Origin: Sphaerisporangium sp040685555
Lineage (GTDB): Bacteria; Actinomycetota; Actinomycetes; Streptosporangiales; Streptosporangiaceae
Reading direction: 5' to 3'
Length of the DNA: 64,000 nucleotides
Assembly (NCBI RefSeq): GCF_040685555.1
Contig: NZ_JBFBIK010000035.1
Span: forward strand, 4,270-68,269
Part shown: positions 1 to 7,839 of the stretch, one piece after another
How the letters are laid out: each line of letters begins with the position of its first letter
Position numbering within the stretch: position 1 is the stretch's first letter
The notes under the pieces: model-generated
What the model saw: only the letters and a program-made list of their open reading frames with translations
Databases searched by the model: none
What the model was told of the DNA's origin: nothing
Made by a program: the position numbers and the translations under genes

Positions 1-117
1 GTACAGGCCGGGCGAGCCATCAGGATGCTCGATCTTGTCCTCTCGTACCGTCATCCACGCGTTGGTGTAGACAATCTGGGAGGAGATCTGCCGGATCACG
101 GGCTGCGCTTCGGTCAT
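1..117 (-). CDS. NUDIX hydrolase, N-terminal 39 codons only (cut by window edge)
   Basis: Seen: read on the minus strand from the ATG at 117, 39 codons run to the window edge without a stop. They contain IVYTNAWMTVREDKI followed by HPDGSPGLY. Known: this pattern (a Y-x-N-x-W-M-x-VRED strand, then a D-G turn and G-x-Y) is the usual start of ADP-ribose pyrophosphatase-like NUDIX proteins. The NUDIX box itself would lie beyond the left edge, so catalysis cannot be checked. No clear ribosome binding site was seen. The reading frame is too short for automatic calling but is well supported by similarity to the family. Confidence 0.6.
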   Translation of the reverse strand, partial: MTEAQPVIRQISSQIVYTNAWMTVREDKIEHPDGSPGLY

Positions 118-677
118 GATGCCGCATGGTACTCATGCTCAACGGCTTGTTCAGAGCGACGGCGGACAGCGGCCGATCCGCCGCCTGAGCAATGCGATAC
201 GTGAAAGATAGCCTCCGACGAGCTCAACGATCGCGGCGACGCGGAGCTCATCGCGTTACTCCGCCCATATGTCGATTCATCCTCGATCTGGGGGGACGAC
301 AGAGTAGGACCCATGTCGAGTGCTCACGCCTGAAGGTGCCGCTGATTGAGGGGTTCACCCGTGAGGCCGCTGACGGTCCTGGGGATTCGATAACGGATGG
401 CGAAGGCCGGTCGCGCGGCGATAGCCTGGTCCGGCCGATCATAGGAGGTTGACGTGACCTGCATGGTTCTCAGCGAGGTAGTCATCACCGCTACGACGCG
501 CGAGTTCGCCGCGGTCTGATCTCCTGCCCTTGTTTCCGGCGGCAGTAGTCCGACGAAATACGCGACTTCTCGCCTCGTAGTGGTCTCGTCGGCCGCGGAT
601 TCGACCGCGCCGCGAGCCGCTGGTGCCCGTCCTGTGGCGCCGCGGCACCGCTTGCCACGCTGACACGAGGAGAATTC
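118..677. other. 560-bp region without a convincing gene
   Basis: Open frames here have poor codon bias. One plus-strand stretch (about 210-330, ending in a TGA) reads like the decayed C-terminus of a small acidic protein (it includes DRGDAELIALLRPYV) but has a stop immediately upstream and no start codon, so it may be a gene remnant. A very short ORF with a perfect Shine-Dalgarno sequence at 454-519 is listed separately. Confidence 0.4.
454..519 (+). CDS. possible 21-residue leader peptide upstream of the phosphotransferase-like gene
   Basis: A GTG at 454 lies 5 nt behind a perfect AGGAGG (444-449, allowing one base of uncertainty). It opens 21 codons that end in TGA and encode a hydrophobic, Thr/Val-rich peptide (CMVLSEVVITATTREF). 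The ORF sits about 160 bp before the GTG of the aminoglycoside-phosphotransferase-like gene on the same strand. Inference: a leader peptide or a tiny expressed ORF. It could equally be chance. Only the strong ribosome binding site supports it. Confidence 0.2.
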   Translation: MTCMVLSEVVITATTREFAAV

Positions 678-1478
678 GTGGATTCCCCATCATCCTTCGA
701 GCCGCTGTCCGCGGCCGAAGGTGGACCAAGTCATGTCACCCGCTCCGGCCGGACGATAAGGCGTCCGGCCCAACCCTGGACGGGCACCATTCACGCGCTG
801 CTGCGCCATCTGGAGGACGTCGGCTTCACCGGCTCCCCCCGGGTGGTCGGCGAGGGCTTCGACGACGATGGCAACGAGGTCCTGACCTTCGTCGAGGGCA
901 CCATCATCCACCCGCACGCCTTGCCAGAGGAGAGTGCCTGGCAGGTCGGTACGTTGCTCCGCGACCTGCACACCGCCACCGCCGGCTTCCGGCCATCGCC
1001 GGACGCCACGTGGCAGCCCTGGTGGATGCACCACGACGGCCCCGACTCGGTGATCGGGCACTGCGACGCCGGGCCGTGGCACACCGTTGTACGTGACGGC
1101 CGGCCCGTGGCGTTCATCGACTGGACCCTGGCCGGGCCGGTCGACCGTCTCGACGAGGTGGTGGCCGTCTCCTGGTGGCACGCCTACCTGTACGACGACG
1201 ACGTCGCAGAACGCCACGACCTGCCCGACGCGGCGACCCGCGCCAGGCGGTTGCGGCTGTTCCTCGACGGTTACGGGCTGACCGCCGCCGATCGCGACGG
1301 CCTGGTCAGCCGGATGATCGAGTTCGCGATCCGGGACTGTGCCGCCGAGGCGGCGTACGCCCGGATCACCCCGGACTCAACCGACGCGGCACCCCTGTGG
1401 GCGCTCGCCTGGCGGGCCCGGTCGGCCGGTTGGATGATCCGCCATCGAACGCTGCTGGAACGAGCGGTTCAGGCCTAG
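678..1478 (+). CDS. aminoglycoside phosphotransferase (APH)-like protein with altered catalytic loop
   Basis: This 266-residue protein has the APH/choline-kinase fold signature in its second half. Members transfer phosphate from ATP to aminoglycosides or other small molecules. Residues 128-135 read HCDAGPWH, matching the Brenner motif H-x-D-x4-N with catalytic Asp130 present. The metal-binding Asn is replaced by His135. The following IDW (Asp148) corresponds to the DFG-like metal ligand. GTG 678 is preceded by AGGAGA at about 668-673. The substrate cannot be told from sequence, and many actinomycete members of this family have no known resistance role. The IS605-like relic begins within a few bases of its stop codon, so this gene may have lost or gained flanking DNA. 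Confidence 0.75.
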   Translation: MDSPSSFEPLSAAEGGPSHVTRSGRTIRRPAQPWTGTIHALLRHLEDVGFTGSPRVVGEGFDDDGNEVLTFVEGTIIHPHALPEESAWQVGTLLRDLHTATAGFRPSPDATWQPWWMHHDGPDSVIGHCDAGPWHTVVRDGRPVAFIDWTLAGPVDRLDEVVAVSWWHAYLYDDDVAERHDLPDAATRARRLRLFLDGYGLTAADRDGLVSRMIEFAIRDCAAEAAYARITPDSTDAAPLWALAWRARSAGWMIRHRTLLERAVQA

Positions 1479-1479
1479 G

Positions 1480-1600
1480 AGGTGACAAGCCTGGGGCCGT
1501 CGACCATGGCGGCCCCAGCCGGCACCTACCCCGAAACCCCAGAGGGAGCCGTTCATCGAATCCTTTCAGCGTGGAGACCCCGGCCTTCAGGCCGGGGAGG
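1480..1600 (+). mobile_element. relic of an IS200/IS605 (IS1341-type) element: right end / omega-RNA-like segment without tnpB
   Basis: Seen: just after the APH stop there are two hairpins, GGGGCCG/CGGCCCC (1493-1499 with 1510-1516) and the perfect CCCCGGCC-TTCA-GGCCGGGG (1578-1597), followed by AGGAAACG. Known: in actinomycete IS605/IS1341 elements the 3' end of tnpB and its overlapping omega-RNA scaffold end in a strong C4GG..CCG4 hairpin followed by GAGGAAAC-like bases, then the guide. No TnpA or TnpB reading frame is present on either strand nearby. Inference: the right end remains after loss of the body. Matching to this class is from memory of such elements and should be verified. Confidence 0.5.
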
Positions 1601-1697
1601 AAACGCGGCACGGTGCCGCACGGGTTTTCTTTGAGCCCTGCCCGGCGGGCGAACGCATTGGAGTTCGATTCGGCGGCTGACCTGAGAGGACCCGAGA

Positions 1698-1901
1698 TTG
1701 TCGGTTCGGCCTGGGATGATGACGGTCATGTCCCTCCCGCTCGATGTCCTCCCGTGCCTTGGTGGCGACGTCATCCTCATCCCGCGCGGCACCCTCTCGG
1801 CCCGCCTCAGCCCCGAGCAGCGCCGCGAGCTCGCCGCCGCACTCCTCGCTCTCGACACGCTGGACACTCTCGACGCGCCCGCGGTGGCGCTGGCTCGCTG
1901 A
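1698..1901 (+). CDS. small hypothetical protein, 67 residues
   Basis: The frame has strong G/C third-position bias and encodes a compact protein. It has a hydrophobic beta-like N-terminal half (MSLPLDVLPCLGGDVILIP), a turn LSPEQRRELAAALLALD and an Asp/Leu-rich end. The TTG at 1698 has AGAGGA 7 nt upstream; an ATG at 1716 or 1719 is also possible. No family is recognised. The pattern (short strand pair, then one amphipathic helix) resembles small accessory proteins found beside regulators, but no function is inferred. It lies about 100 bp past the IS605-like relic and is transcribed away from it. Confidence 0.45.
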   Translation: MSVRPGMMTVMSLPLDVLPCLGGDVILIPRGTLSARLSPEQRRELAAALLALDTLDTLDAPAVALAR

Positions 1902-1993
1902 CTCGTGCCCACGTCAAGATCGGGAAGTGCTGCGTCAGCAGCTCCTTCAGCAGGGTGGCCTCACCGGGCTGAGCCCTGTCGAGTTCTGGTGCC

Positions 1994-2602
1994 TCAGGTC
2001 TCTTTCGGGGGCTCGGCCGGCTCGGGCTTGACGCTCGGGTGGACGGCGACGATGACGCGGTGGTCGCGCCCGCCTTCGGCCGTCTCATCGTGATATTTGC
2101 CGACGAGGGCGGTCACCGCGTCGGCCAGCTCCTCGGCGAAGGCGGCGCGGTCGGCCGCGGAGGCGAACCGGATCTCGCCGTCGATCGCGAACGTCGCGAC
2201 CTTCTTACGCGCCTTGGCGGCGCCGGTGATGAGGGTGCCGACGTCGCGGACGAGCCGGGCCGCGACCGCGAGCAGCCAGCGCGCCGACAGCTGGTCGGGC
2301 GACCGGGACGGGTCGGGCTGCACCTCGGCCAGCGCGCTGGGCGAGATCACGTACGACGCCGCGGTGGCGCGCATCACCCGCTCGGTGACGTTGCCCTTGC
2401 GGCGCTCCTCGATCAGCTCCACCAGGCCGTGACGCTCCAGGGTCTTGAGGTGGTAGTTGACCTTCTGCCGTGGCAGCCCGACCTTGGCGGCCAGCGTGGT
2501 GGCCGATGCGGGCTCGGCCAGCTGAGCCAGCAGCCGGGCCCTTATCGGGTCCAGCGAGACCTCGGCCGCGGCCGGATCCTCGATCACCGCTACATCAAGC
2601 AT
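1994..2602 (-). CDS. ArsR/HTH_20-type transcriptional regulator
   Basis: This protein of 202 residues has an N-terminal winged helix-turn-helix (about 15-80). It includes DPIRARLLAQLAEPASATTLA, then the recognition helix region LPRQKVNYHLKTLERHGLVEL and a basic wing RRKGNVTERV. This matches the HTH_20/ArsR class of dimeric repressors. No paired metal-binding cysteines are seen, so metal sensing is unlikely. The C-terminal half carries helical segments (RAAFAEELADAVTALVGKYH) typical of members that bind small ligands or simply dimerise. The ATG at 2602 directly follows a consensus-like promoter, giving a probable leaderless mRNA. No target gene is adjacent on either side. Confidence 0.8.
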   Translation of the reverse strand: MLDVAVIEDPAAAEVSLDPIRARLLAQLAEPASATTLAAKVGLPRQKVNYHLKTLERHGLVELIEERRKGNVTERVMRATAASYVISPSALAEVQPDPSRSPDQLSARWLLAVAARLVRDVGTLITGAAKARKKVATFAIDGEIRFASAADRAAFAEELADAVTALVGKYHDETAEGGRDHRVIVAVHPSVKPEPAEPPKET

Positions 2603-2608
2603 GTTTCC

Positions 2609-2637
2609 ACCATCGCACCGACAGAATAACTTGTCAA
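2609..2637 (-). promoter_or_regulatory. promoter of the ArsR-type gene (TTGACA-17-GATGGT), leaderless
   Basis: On the minus strand TTGACA (2632-2637) and GATGGT (2609-2614) are 17 bp apart, and the -10 ends 6 nt before the ATG at 2602. Transcription would start at or next to the start codon. Two TTGTC motifs (2631 and about 2650) flank the -35 in direct orientation and could be repressor contacts. Confidence 0.5.
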
Positions 2638-3301
2638 GACTTAGTAATTTGTCGGGTTGATAATGCATGTAAGGGCATTCGTACGCAAGCAGCGAGGTTG
2701 GCGGCGGGAAGCGCGCCGTTCTCCTCCAGCGTGCGGAAGCCGCCTGACCTCGGACAACGCCTGCGGGTGCCACCATACGAACGTTCGTGCGGCGGCGACT
2801 CGCGCGTCTCCCGCGCGGCCGTACGAAGGACCGATTCGCCGTACGAAGGATCCGTGGCCGTACGAGTGACTGGTTATCCGGGCCGCCATGGAAGGAACCG
2901 CGCAACCCGTACGGAGGGGATGGCTTACCCGCGCGGCCGTACGAAAGACTCGTACAAGCGCATAGTGAAGCCCTTGCGCGTCCTGCGCAAGGCCTGGAGA
3001 ACGGCAATTATCGCGCCGACCCCGGCCATCACGTCGAATGGCAGCCTGTTCACGCTGTCAGCGCACACACGGAGAATGAATTATCGACATAATCCAGTTT
3101 TGGGCCGCATATAGAGCTATTATGTACCTTTTGGCCAAAATCCTGGACCGTGAGCCGTGAGTGCGTGGTCGCATACCCGGCGAGAACAGCAAGAATGCCC
3201 ATCCCGAACGGCAGGATGGGCGCCGGGGGCCGTGTTCCCGGCATGACCGCGTCCTCGGTGAGAAGGATGGCAGCCCGCGGGAAACACCGGCACTCCGGTC
3301 G
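2638..3301. other. gene-free region with repeated GTACGA motifs and one hairpin
   Basis: No frame shows convincing coding bias over about 660 bp. The region holds a perfect 12-bp palindrome ACGAACGTTCGT (2777-2788), a set of GCCGTACGA copies (2814-2945, listed separately) and a terminator-like stem CCTTGCGC/GCGCAAGG near 2970-2990 without a T tract. Its base composition is lower in GC than the flanks beyond 3050. Confidence 0.5.
2814..2945 (+). repeat. short direct repeats with core GCCGTACGAA
   Basis: GCCGTACGAAGGA occurs at about 2818 and 2839 in near-perfect 20-bp register, followed by GCCGTACGAGTGA at about 2857. The longer form GCGCGGCCGTACGAA (about 2814) recurs at about 2931. A looser copy CCGTACGGAGG lies near 2907. 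The core GTAC is self-complementary. It may be a cluster of protein-binding sites or a decayed tandem duplication. Confidence 0.5.
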
Positions 3302-3724
3302 TCAGTTCTTCGGGGACAACGTTGTCCTCGGTTCCAAGGTCGTCGACGGCGTCGATGTGGCCGATGCCGACACCGGTGCGCCAAGCTGGCTCGGGAAGAC
3401 CAGCCTGATGTTGATGGATTGCGCCTGGCGGTTGGAGCTGTGGCTTCGGCTGTGACTGCGGTTCCAGTGACGGGCAAGTTGACGGGCCCAGCTTCTGGCC
3501 GGGTTCCGGTTCCAGTTGCGGGCCCAACTGCGGCTGTTGTTCCGGTTCCAGCTGCGGTTACGGTGAGGGTAGTCGTATTCCCTGTAGTCGCCCCCGTGTG
3601 ACATGGTCACAGTGCTCGCCGCAGTGGCAGCGCTCGTCGTGGTCAGGGCACCCAGGCTGAGCAAACCCCCGGTGAGTGTGGCGCCGATCGTGAGTGTGCC
3701 CACCAACTTTTTGACCTTGGGCAT
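3302..3724 (-). CDS. small exported protein rich in Trp, Asn, Arg and Ser
   Basis: This 140-residue protein has a basic start (MPKVKK), a hydrophobic stretch and an Ala-rich cleavage region ending near residue 36, i.e. a Sec signal peptide. The mature part begins with a Tyr-rich segment (DYREYDYPHRNR). About 45 residues of imperfect (N/S)RSW(N/A)RN repeats follow, dominated by Asn, Arg, Trp, Ser and His, and then a Thr/Ser/Pro-rich tail. No enzyme motif is seen. Such low-complexity cationic proteins could bind wall polymers or nucleic acid, or could be antimicrobial; this is inference only. The ATG at 3724 has a G-run ribosome binding site 6-10 nt upstream. A long AT-richer region upstream probably holds its promoter. 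Confidence 0.6.
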   Translation of the reverse strand: MPKVKKLVGTLTIGATLTGGLLSLGALTTTSAATAASTVTMSHGGDYREYDYPHRNRSWNRNNSRSWARNWNRNPARSWARQLARHWNRSHSRSHSSNRQAQSINIRLVFPSQLGAPVSASATSTPSTTLEPRTTLSPKN

Positions 3725-4223
3725 TGCGTGTCCCCCCTGGACGACTTCGGGTTGCTAGTGGCCGCTTCACCGCGATTGTCGGTGATTGCTGTGGTGACTC
3801 AGTGTGTCTGGCTAGTTGTCTTTTTTCCTACGGCGACGCCTGACAAACGAATAACTTCTACTTTTGCTATGTGCTTAATCTCTTGTTGTGGTCTTCGGTT
3901 CAATATTTCCCGACTTCGCCCGACATGCTCGTCTTGATCTTGCTATAACGGCCGTCCCAGACCGCGCTCCCGCAGGTCAGAGGCCCGAGAATGAGTACTT
4001 TTAAGGGAAAAGCCCAAGTCGAGATCGATTTCGCGAACCTGGGTTTTAATCCTCATTGAGCCTGTTTCCAGACTTGTGTCCGTTGCGTACGGTTGCAGGC
4101 GGCTTTCAGGTGAGAAATGAGTGCCCAGCGGTCGACAGACCGGTGCGCGGCCACGTCCCGCGCCGCCGGGATCCCCCGGACCCGGTGCTGCGTCGCGCGC
4201 TCGCACCCCATATGGTCCGGTGC
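3725..4223. other. 500-bp AT-richer intergenic region between divergent genes
   Basis: The region lies between the exported Trp/Arg-rich protein (minus strand) and lpdA (plus strand). The part from about 3820 to 3950 is clearly less GC-rich than the coding DNA, with runs such as TCTTTTTTCC and AATATTTCC. This suits promoter and untranslated sequence for the minus-strand gene. No gene and no clear operator were seen apart from the lpdA -10 element. Confidence 0.4.
4211..4216 (+). promoter_or_regulatory. -10 element TATGGT of leaderless lpdA
   Basis: TATGGT ends 7 nt before ATG 4224 and no Shine-Dalgarno sequence precedes that ATG. The spacing places the transcription start at the start codon, which also argues for 4224 rather than the in-frame ATG at 4212. 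Confidence 0.5.
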
Positions 4224-5624
<1,401 letters not shown>

Positions 5625-5720
5625 CGGCCCCGCCATCCCGCCCCGCCGCGTCAGCCCGTCAGGTCGTGTAGGACATCTGACCTGGTGGTTCACCGTCGGG
5701 GCATCGGGAAGGGCACCGGT

Positions 5721-6095
5721 ATGGACCAGAGGGAGTTCGCCCGGAAGGTGGCGGAGCGTACGGGCCTGTCGCGGGAGGAAGCCGCCGACCTCACCCGCGC
5801 GACGCTCTCGACCCTTGCCGACCGGCTCAGCAGCGGTGAAGCCCGCCACCTGGCGTTGTTCCTCCCGGAGTCCCTCAAGGAGTCGGTGCTACCGCGGGAT
5901 AAGCAAAACCGTTTCGGGGTGAAGGACTTCGTCGACCGGGTGAGCTCGCGCACGGGCCTCAACGACCGGGAGGCCACGCAGGGGATCCGCGCGGTGATGA
6001 CCACCCTGCGTGAGGTAGTCGGCGACGAGGTCTTCTCCCACGTCACCTCCCAGCTCCCCGCCGAGTTCCAGAACCTCACCGAAGCCACGACTTGA
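5721..6095 (+). CDS. DUF2267 domain protein
   Basis: This is a 124-residue all-helical protein. It starts MDQREFARKVAERTGLSREEAADLTRATLSTLADRLS and repeats the same pattern in the second half (VKDFVDRVSSRTGLNDREATQGIRAVMTTLREVV). The duplicated motif and GEARHLALFLPESLKE are typical of DUF2267, a family of soluble actinobacterial and cyanobacterial proteins of unknown role often linked to stress loci. The ATG at 5721 has GGGAAGGG about 7 nt upstream, which favours it over the GTG at 5685. It lies 96 bp after lpdA with no strong terminator between, so co-transcription is possible. Confidence 0.8.
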   Translation: MDQREFARKVAERTGLSREEAADLTRATLSTLADRLSSGEARHLALFLPESLKESVLPRDKQNRFGVKDFVDRVSSRTGLNDREATQGIRAVMTTLREVVGDEVFSHVTSQLPAEFQNLTEATT

Positions 6096-6146
6096 GCGTC
6101 TCGCCGTCGTGTCAACCAACCTCGCCTTCTCGCTTCACGTATAAGT

Positions 6147-6167
6147 TCAGCTACGGAGAGTAGCTGA
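6147..6167 (+). promoter_or_regulatory. inverted repeat TCAGCTAC-N5-GTAGCTGA upstream of lectin 1
   Basis: This is a perfect 8-bp inverted repeat with a 5-bp spacer (GGAGA), 50 bp before the first lectin start. A near copy occupies the matching place before the second lectin, so it is probably an operator for a common dimeric regulator. It may also form a small hairpin in the 5' untranslated RNA. Confidence 0.55.
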
Positions 6168-6217
6168 CAGGCGTGCTCTCGGGACGAGCACGTCAGGCGA
6201 AGAGGAGACCAGGCACG

Positions 6218-6718
6218 ATGCGACGGAACTTCACGAGGGCGACTCAGGTGCTCACGGTCGCGGCGGGCTGCGCCGCGCTGGTCGTCGGCTCGACCGGCGT
6301 TTCGGCCGCGGCCGGCCCCCCTGGCCCGATCCGCAGCCACTCGAACTGGCGCTGCCTGGACGCCGACCTGAACACGATCCAGTCCAACGGCACCAAGGTT
6401 CAGCTCTGGAGCTGCAACGGGTGGACCAACCAGAAGTGGACGTACGACGTTAAAACGCACACGATCCACAGCCAGTACAACAACCGCTGCCTGGACGCGG
6501 ACCTCAACACGATCGGTAGCAACGGTACGAAGGTGCAGTTGTGGGACTGCAACGGCTGGAGCAACCAGAAGTGGATCTATGACGCGATCAGCCACACCGT
6601 CTACAGCATGTACAACGGGCGGTGCCTGGACGCCGACCTCAACGGCATCGGCACCAACGGCACGAAGGTGCAACTGTGGGAGTGCAACGGCTGGGCCAAC
6701 CAGAAGTGGACCGTCTGA
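6218..6718 (+). CDS. secreted ricin-type beta-trefoil lectin (RICIN/CBM13)
   Basis: The 166-residue protein has a signal peptide (MRRNFTRATQVLTVAAGCAALVV..., cleavage near Ala-Ala at about 33). Three near-identical repeats of about 43 residues follow, each with RCLDAD, NGTKVQLW and the diagnostic QxW as NQKW. Three such repeats make one complete beta-trefoil with up to three sugar-binding sites. No catalytic domain is attached, so it is a stand-alone carbohydrate-binding exported protein. The ATG at 6218 is preceded by GAGGAG (about 6202-6207). It is closely related to the next gene, which starts with the same MRRNFT and has the same operator, showing a tandem duplication. Confidence 0.9.
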   Translation: MRRNFTRATQVLTVAAGCAALVVGSTGVSAAAGPPGPIRSHSNWRCLDADLNTIQSNGTKVQLWSCNGWTNQKWTYDVKTHTIHSQYNNRCLDADLNTIGSNGTKVQLWDCNGWSNQKWIYDAISHTVYSMYNGRCLDADLNGIGTNGTKVQLWECNGWANQKWTV

Positions 6719-6798
6719 CACGGTGTCGCCGGGTGGTCGGCGCCGTCGGTTCCCCCCGTCGTGTCGAGGCCCTGGACTTCACTGCCGCACGTGTAGGT

Positions 6799-6819
6799 TC
6801 GACTACGCATAGTAGTTGA
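6799..6819 (+). promoter_or_regulatory. second copy of the lectin operator (ACTAC-N5-GTAGT core)
   Basis: TCGACTAC-GCATA-GTAGTTGA differs from a perfect inverted repeat at one pair and resembles the copy at 6147-6167. The surrounding bases (CACGTGTAGGTTC before, CGGGCGTGC after) also match the first copy, so the whole promoter was duplicated with the gene. Confidence 0.55.
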
Positions 6820-6847
6820 CGGGCGTGCGCAGAGGGGATCAGGCACG

Positions 6848-7354
6848 ATGCGACGGAACTTCACCATGGCGGTTCGGGTGCTGACGATCGCGGCCGGCTG
6901 CGCGACCGTCGCGGGCACAACGGGCACGACGGGCGCGTCGGCCACCGTCGCCGGGACAGGTCCCATCCACAGCCGGGCCGACGACCGCTGCCTCGACGCC
7001 GACCTCGGCCGCATCGGCACCAACGGCACACGCATCCAGCTGTGGGACTGCAACGGCTGGGCCAACCAGTCGTGGACCTACGATCCGGCCACCCACATGA
7101 TCCGCAGCCTGTCCAACGGCCGCTGCCTCGACGCCGACCGCGGCAACCTCCACAGGAACGGCACCCGCGTCCAGTTGTGGGAGTGCGACGGCCGCCCCAA
7201 CCAGCAGTGGGTGTACGACCGGAAGAGCCGCACGATCTACAACCTCGCCAGCGGTCGGTGCCTTGACGCCGACCTGAAGGGAGTCGGCAGTAACGGCACC
7301 CGCGTGCACCTGTGGGACTGCAACCGCTGGAGCAACCAGCGCTGGAAGCTCTGA
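6848..7354 (+). CDS. secreted ricin-type beta-trefoil lectin, paralogue of the upstream gene
   Basis: This 168-residue protein has a signal peptide with a Gly/Thr-rich hydrophobic core and cleavage near residue 35. Three RCLDAD...QLW...NQxW repeats form one beta-trefoil. The second repeat has drifted most (DADRGNLHRNGTRVQLWECDGRPNQQW), while the QxW residues are kept in all three. The AGAGGGGATC stretch before ATG 6848 serves as ribosome binding site. The pair probably arose by tandem duplication and is now diverging in ligand-site residues. A strong hairpin directly after the stop ends the unit. Confidence 0.9.
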   Translation: MRRNFTMAVRVLTIAAGCATVAGTTGTTGASATVAGTGPIHSRADDRCLDADLGRIGTNGTRIQLWDCNGWANQSWTYDPATHMIRSLSNGRCLDADRGNLHRNGTRVQLWECDGRPNQQWVYDRKSRTIYNLASGRCLDADLKGVGSNGTRVHLWDCNRWSNQRWKL

Positions 7355-7357
7355 CCG

Positions 7358-7382
7358 CCCGGCGCCACCGGAGAGCGCCGGG
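7358..7382 (+). terminator. hairpin after the lectin pair
   Basis: CCCGGCGC (7358-7365) pairs with GCGCCGGG (7375-7382) across a 9-nt loop, starting 3 nt after the stop codon. There is no T run, as is usual in actinomycetes. Confidence 0.6.
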
Positions 7383-7451
7383 ACCGCCACGTCAGCATGT
7401 TCGCCGGTCACGAGGGTAGAGGACGCGGAACAACCTGAACGAGGAGGGGGC

Positions 7452-7655
7452 ATGAAGAGAATCCTGCAACTCGTGGCGACCCGCTGGCTCGCCCGTACGC
7501 CTTTCGGGCTCGTCGTCCTCGGCATCGGATGGTGGGTGATGCGCAAGCGGCGCGGCGGTCAGGCCGGCGCGCGGGACGACGTGTTGCGCGAGCCCGGCCG
7601 CAAGTCCCGCAATCCCTATGTGTGGCAGGGGCCTTCGGCTCGTAACCGCAAGTAG
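7452..7655 (+). CDS. small single-pass membrane protein (DUF6203-like)
   Basis: This 67-residue protein has one hydrophobic segment (about 14-30, RTPFGLVVLGIGWWVM), a basic cluster RKRRGG directly after it, and a polar C-terminal tail ending NPYVWQGPSARNRK. The charge pattern suggests the C-terminal tail is cytoplasmic. GAGGAGGGGG just upstream of ATG 7452 is a strong ribosome binding site and supports the start. Proteins of this size and pattern are annotated in Streptosporangiaceae, I believe as DUF6203, but the function is unknown. Confidence 0.7.
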   Translation: MKRILQLVATRWLARTPFGLVVLGIGWWVMRKRRGGQAGARDDVLREPGRKSRNPYVWQGPSARNRK

Positions 7656-7672
7656 GCCGCCCGTACACCGCG

Positions 7673-7710
7673 CCCCCGGATGCCCTTGAACCATGCGCCG
7701 TCCGGGGGTT
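7673..7710 (+). terminator. terminator hairpin with T run
   Basis: CCCCCGGA (7673-7680) pairs with TCCGGGGG (7701-7708), followed by TTT. It ends the small membrane-protein transcript. Confidence 0.6.
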
Positions 7711-7839
7711 TCGCGCTGTCTGGACGTAGATCAGGAGCCCAGCCCCAGCCCCGGCACCGGCCGTTCCTGGCCTGCCGGCCGATCTGCTCGGGGACGAGCC
7801 GACCGCGACCGAACGTCGCAGAACCGAAGGGATGAGAGG

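Noticed and set aside
114..314. 66-codon minus-strand frame sharing ATGA with the NUDIX fragment
   Set aside because: The overlap looked like coupling, but the peptide is Ser/His-rich with poor codon bias and no ribosome binding site.
2970..2990. Intrinsic terminator CCTTGCGC/GCGCAAGG
   Set aside because: A good stem, but there is no gene upstream on either strand within reach and no T tract.
3728..3937. 69-codon plus-strand frame upstream of lpdA
   Set aside because: Lies in AT-richer intergenic DNA, uses rare codons and has no ribosome binding site.
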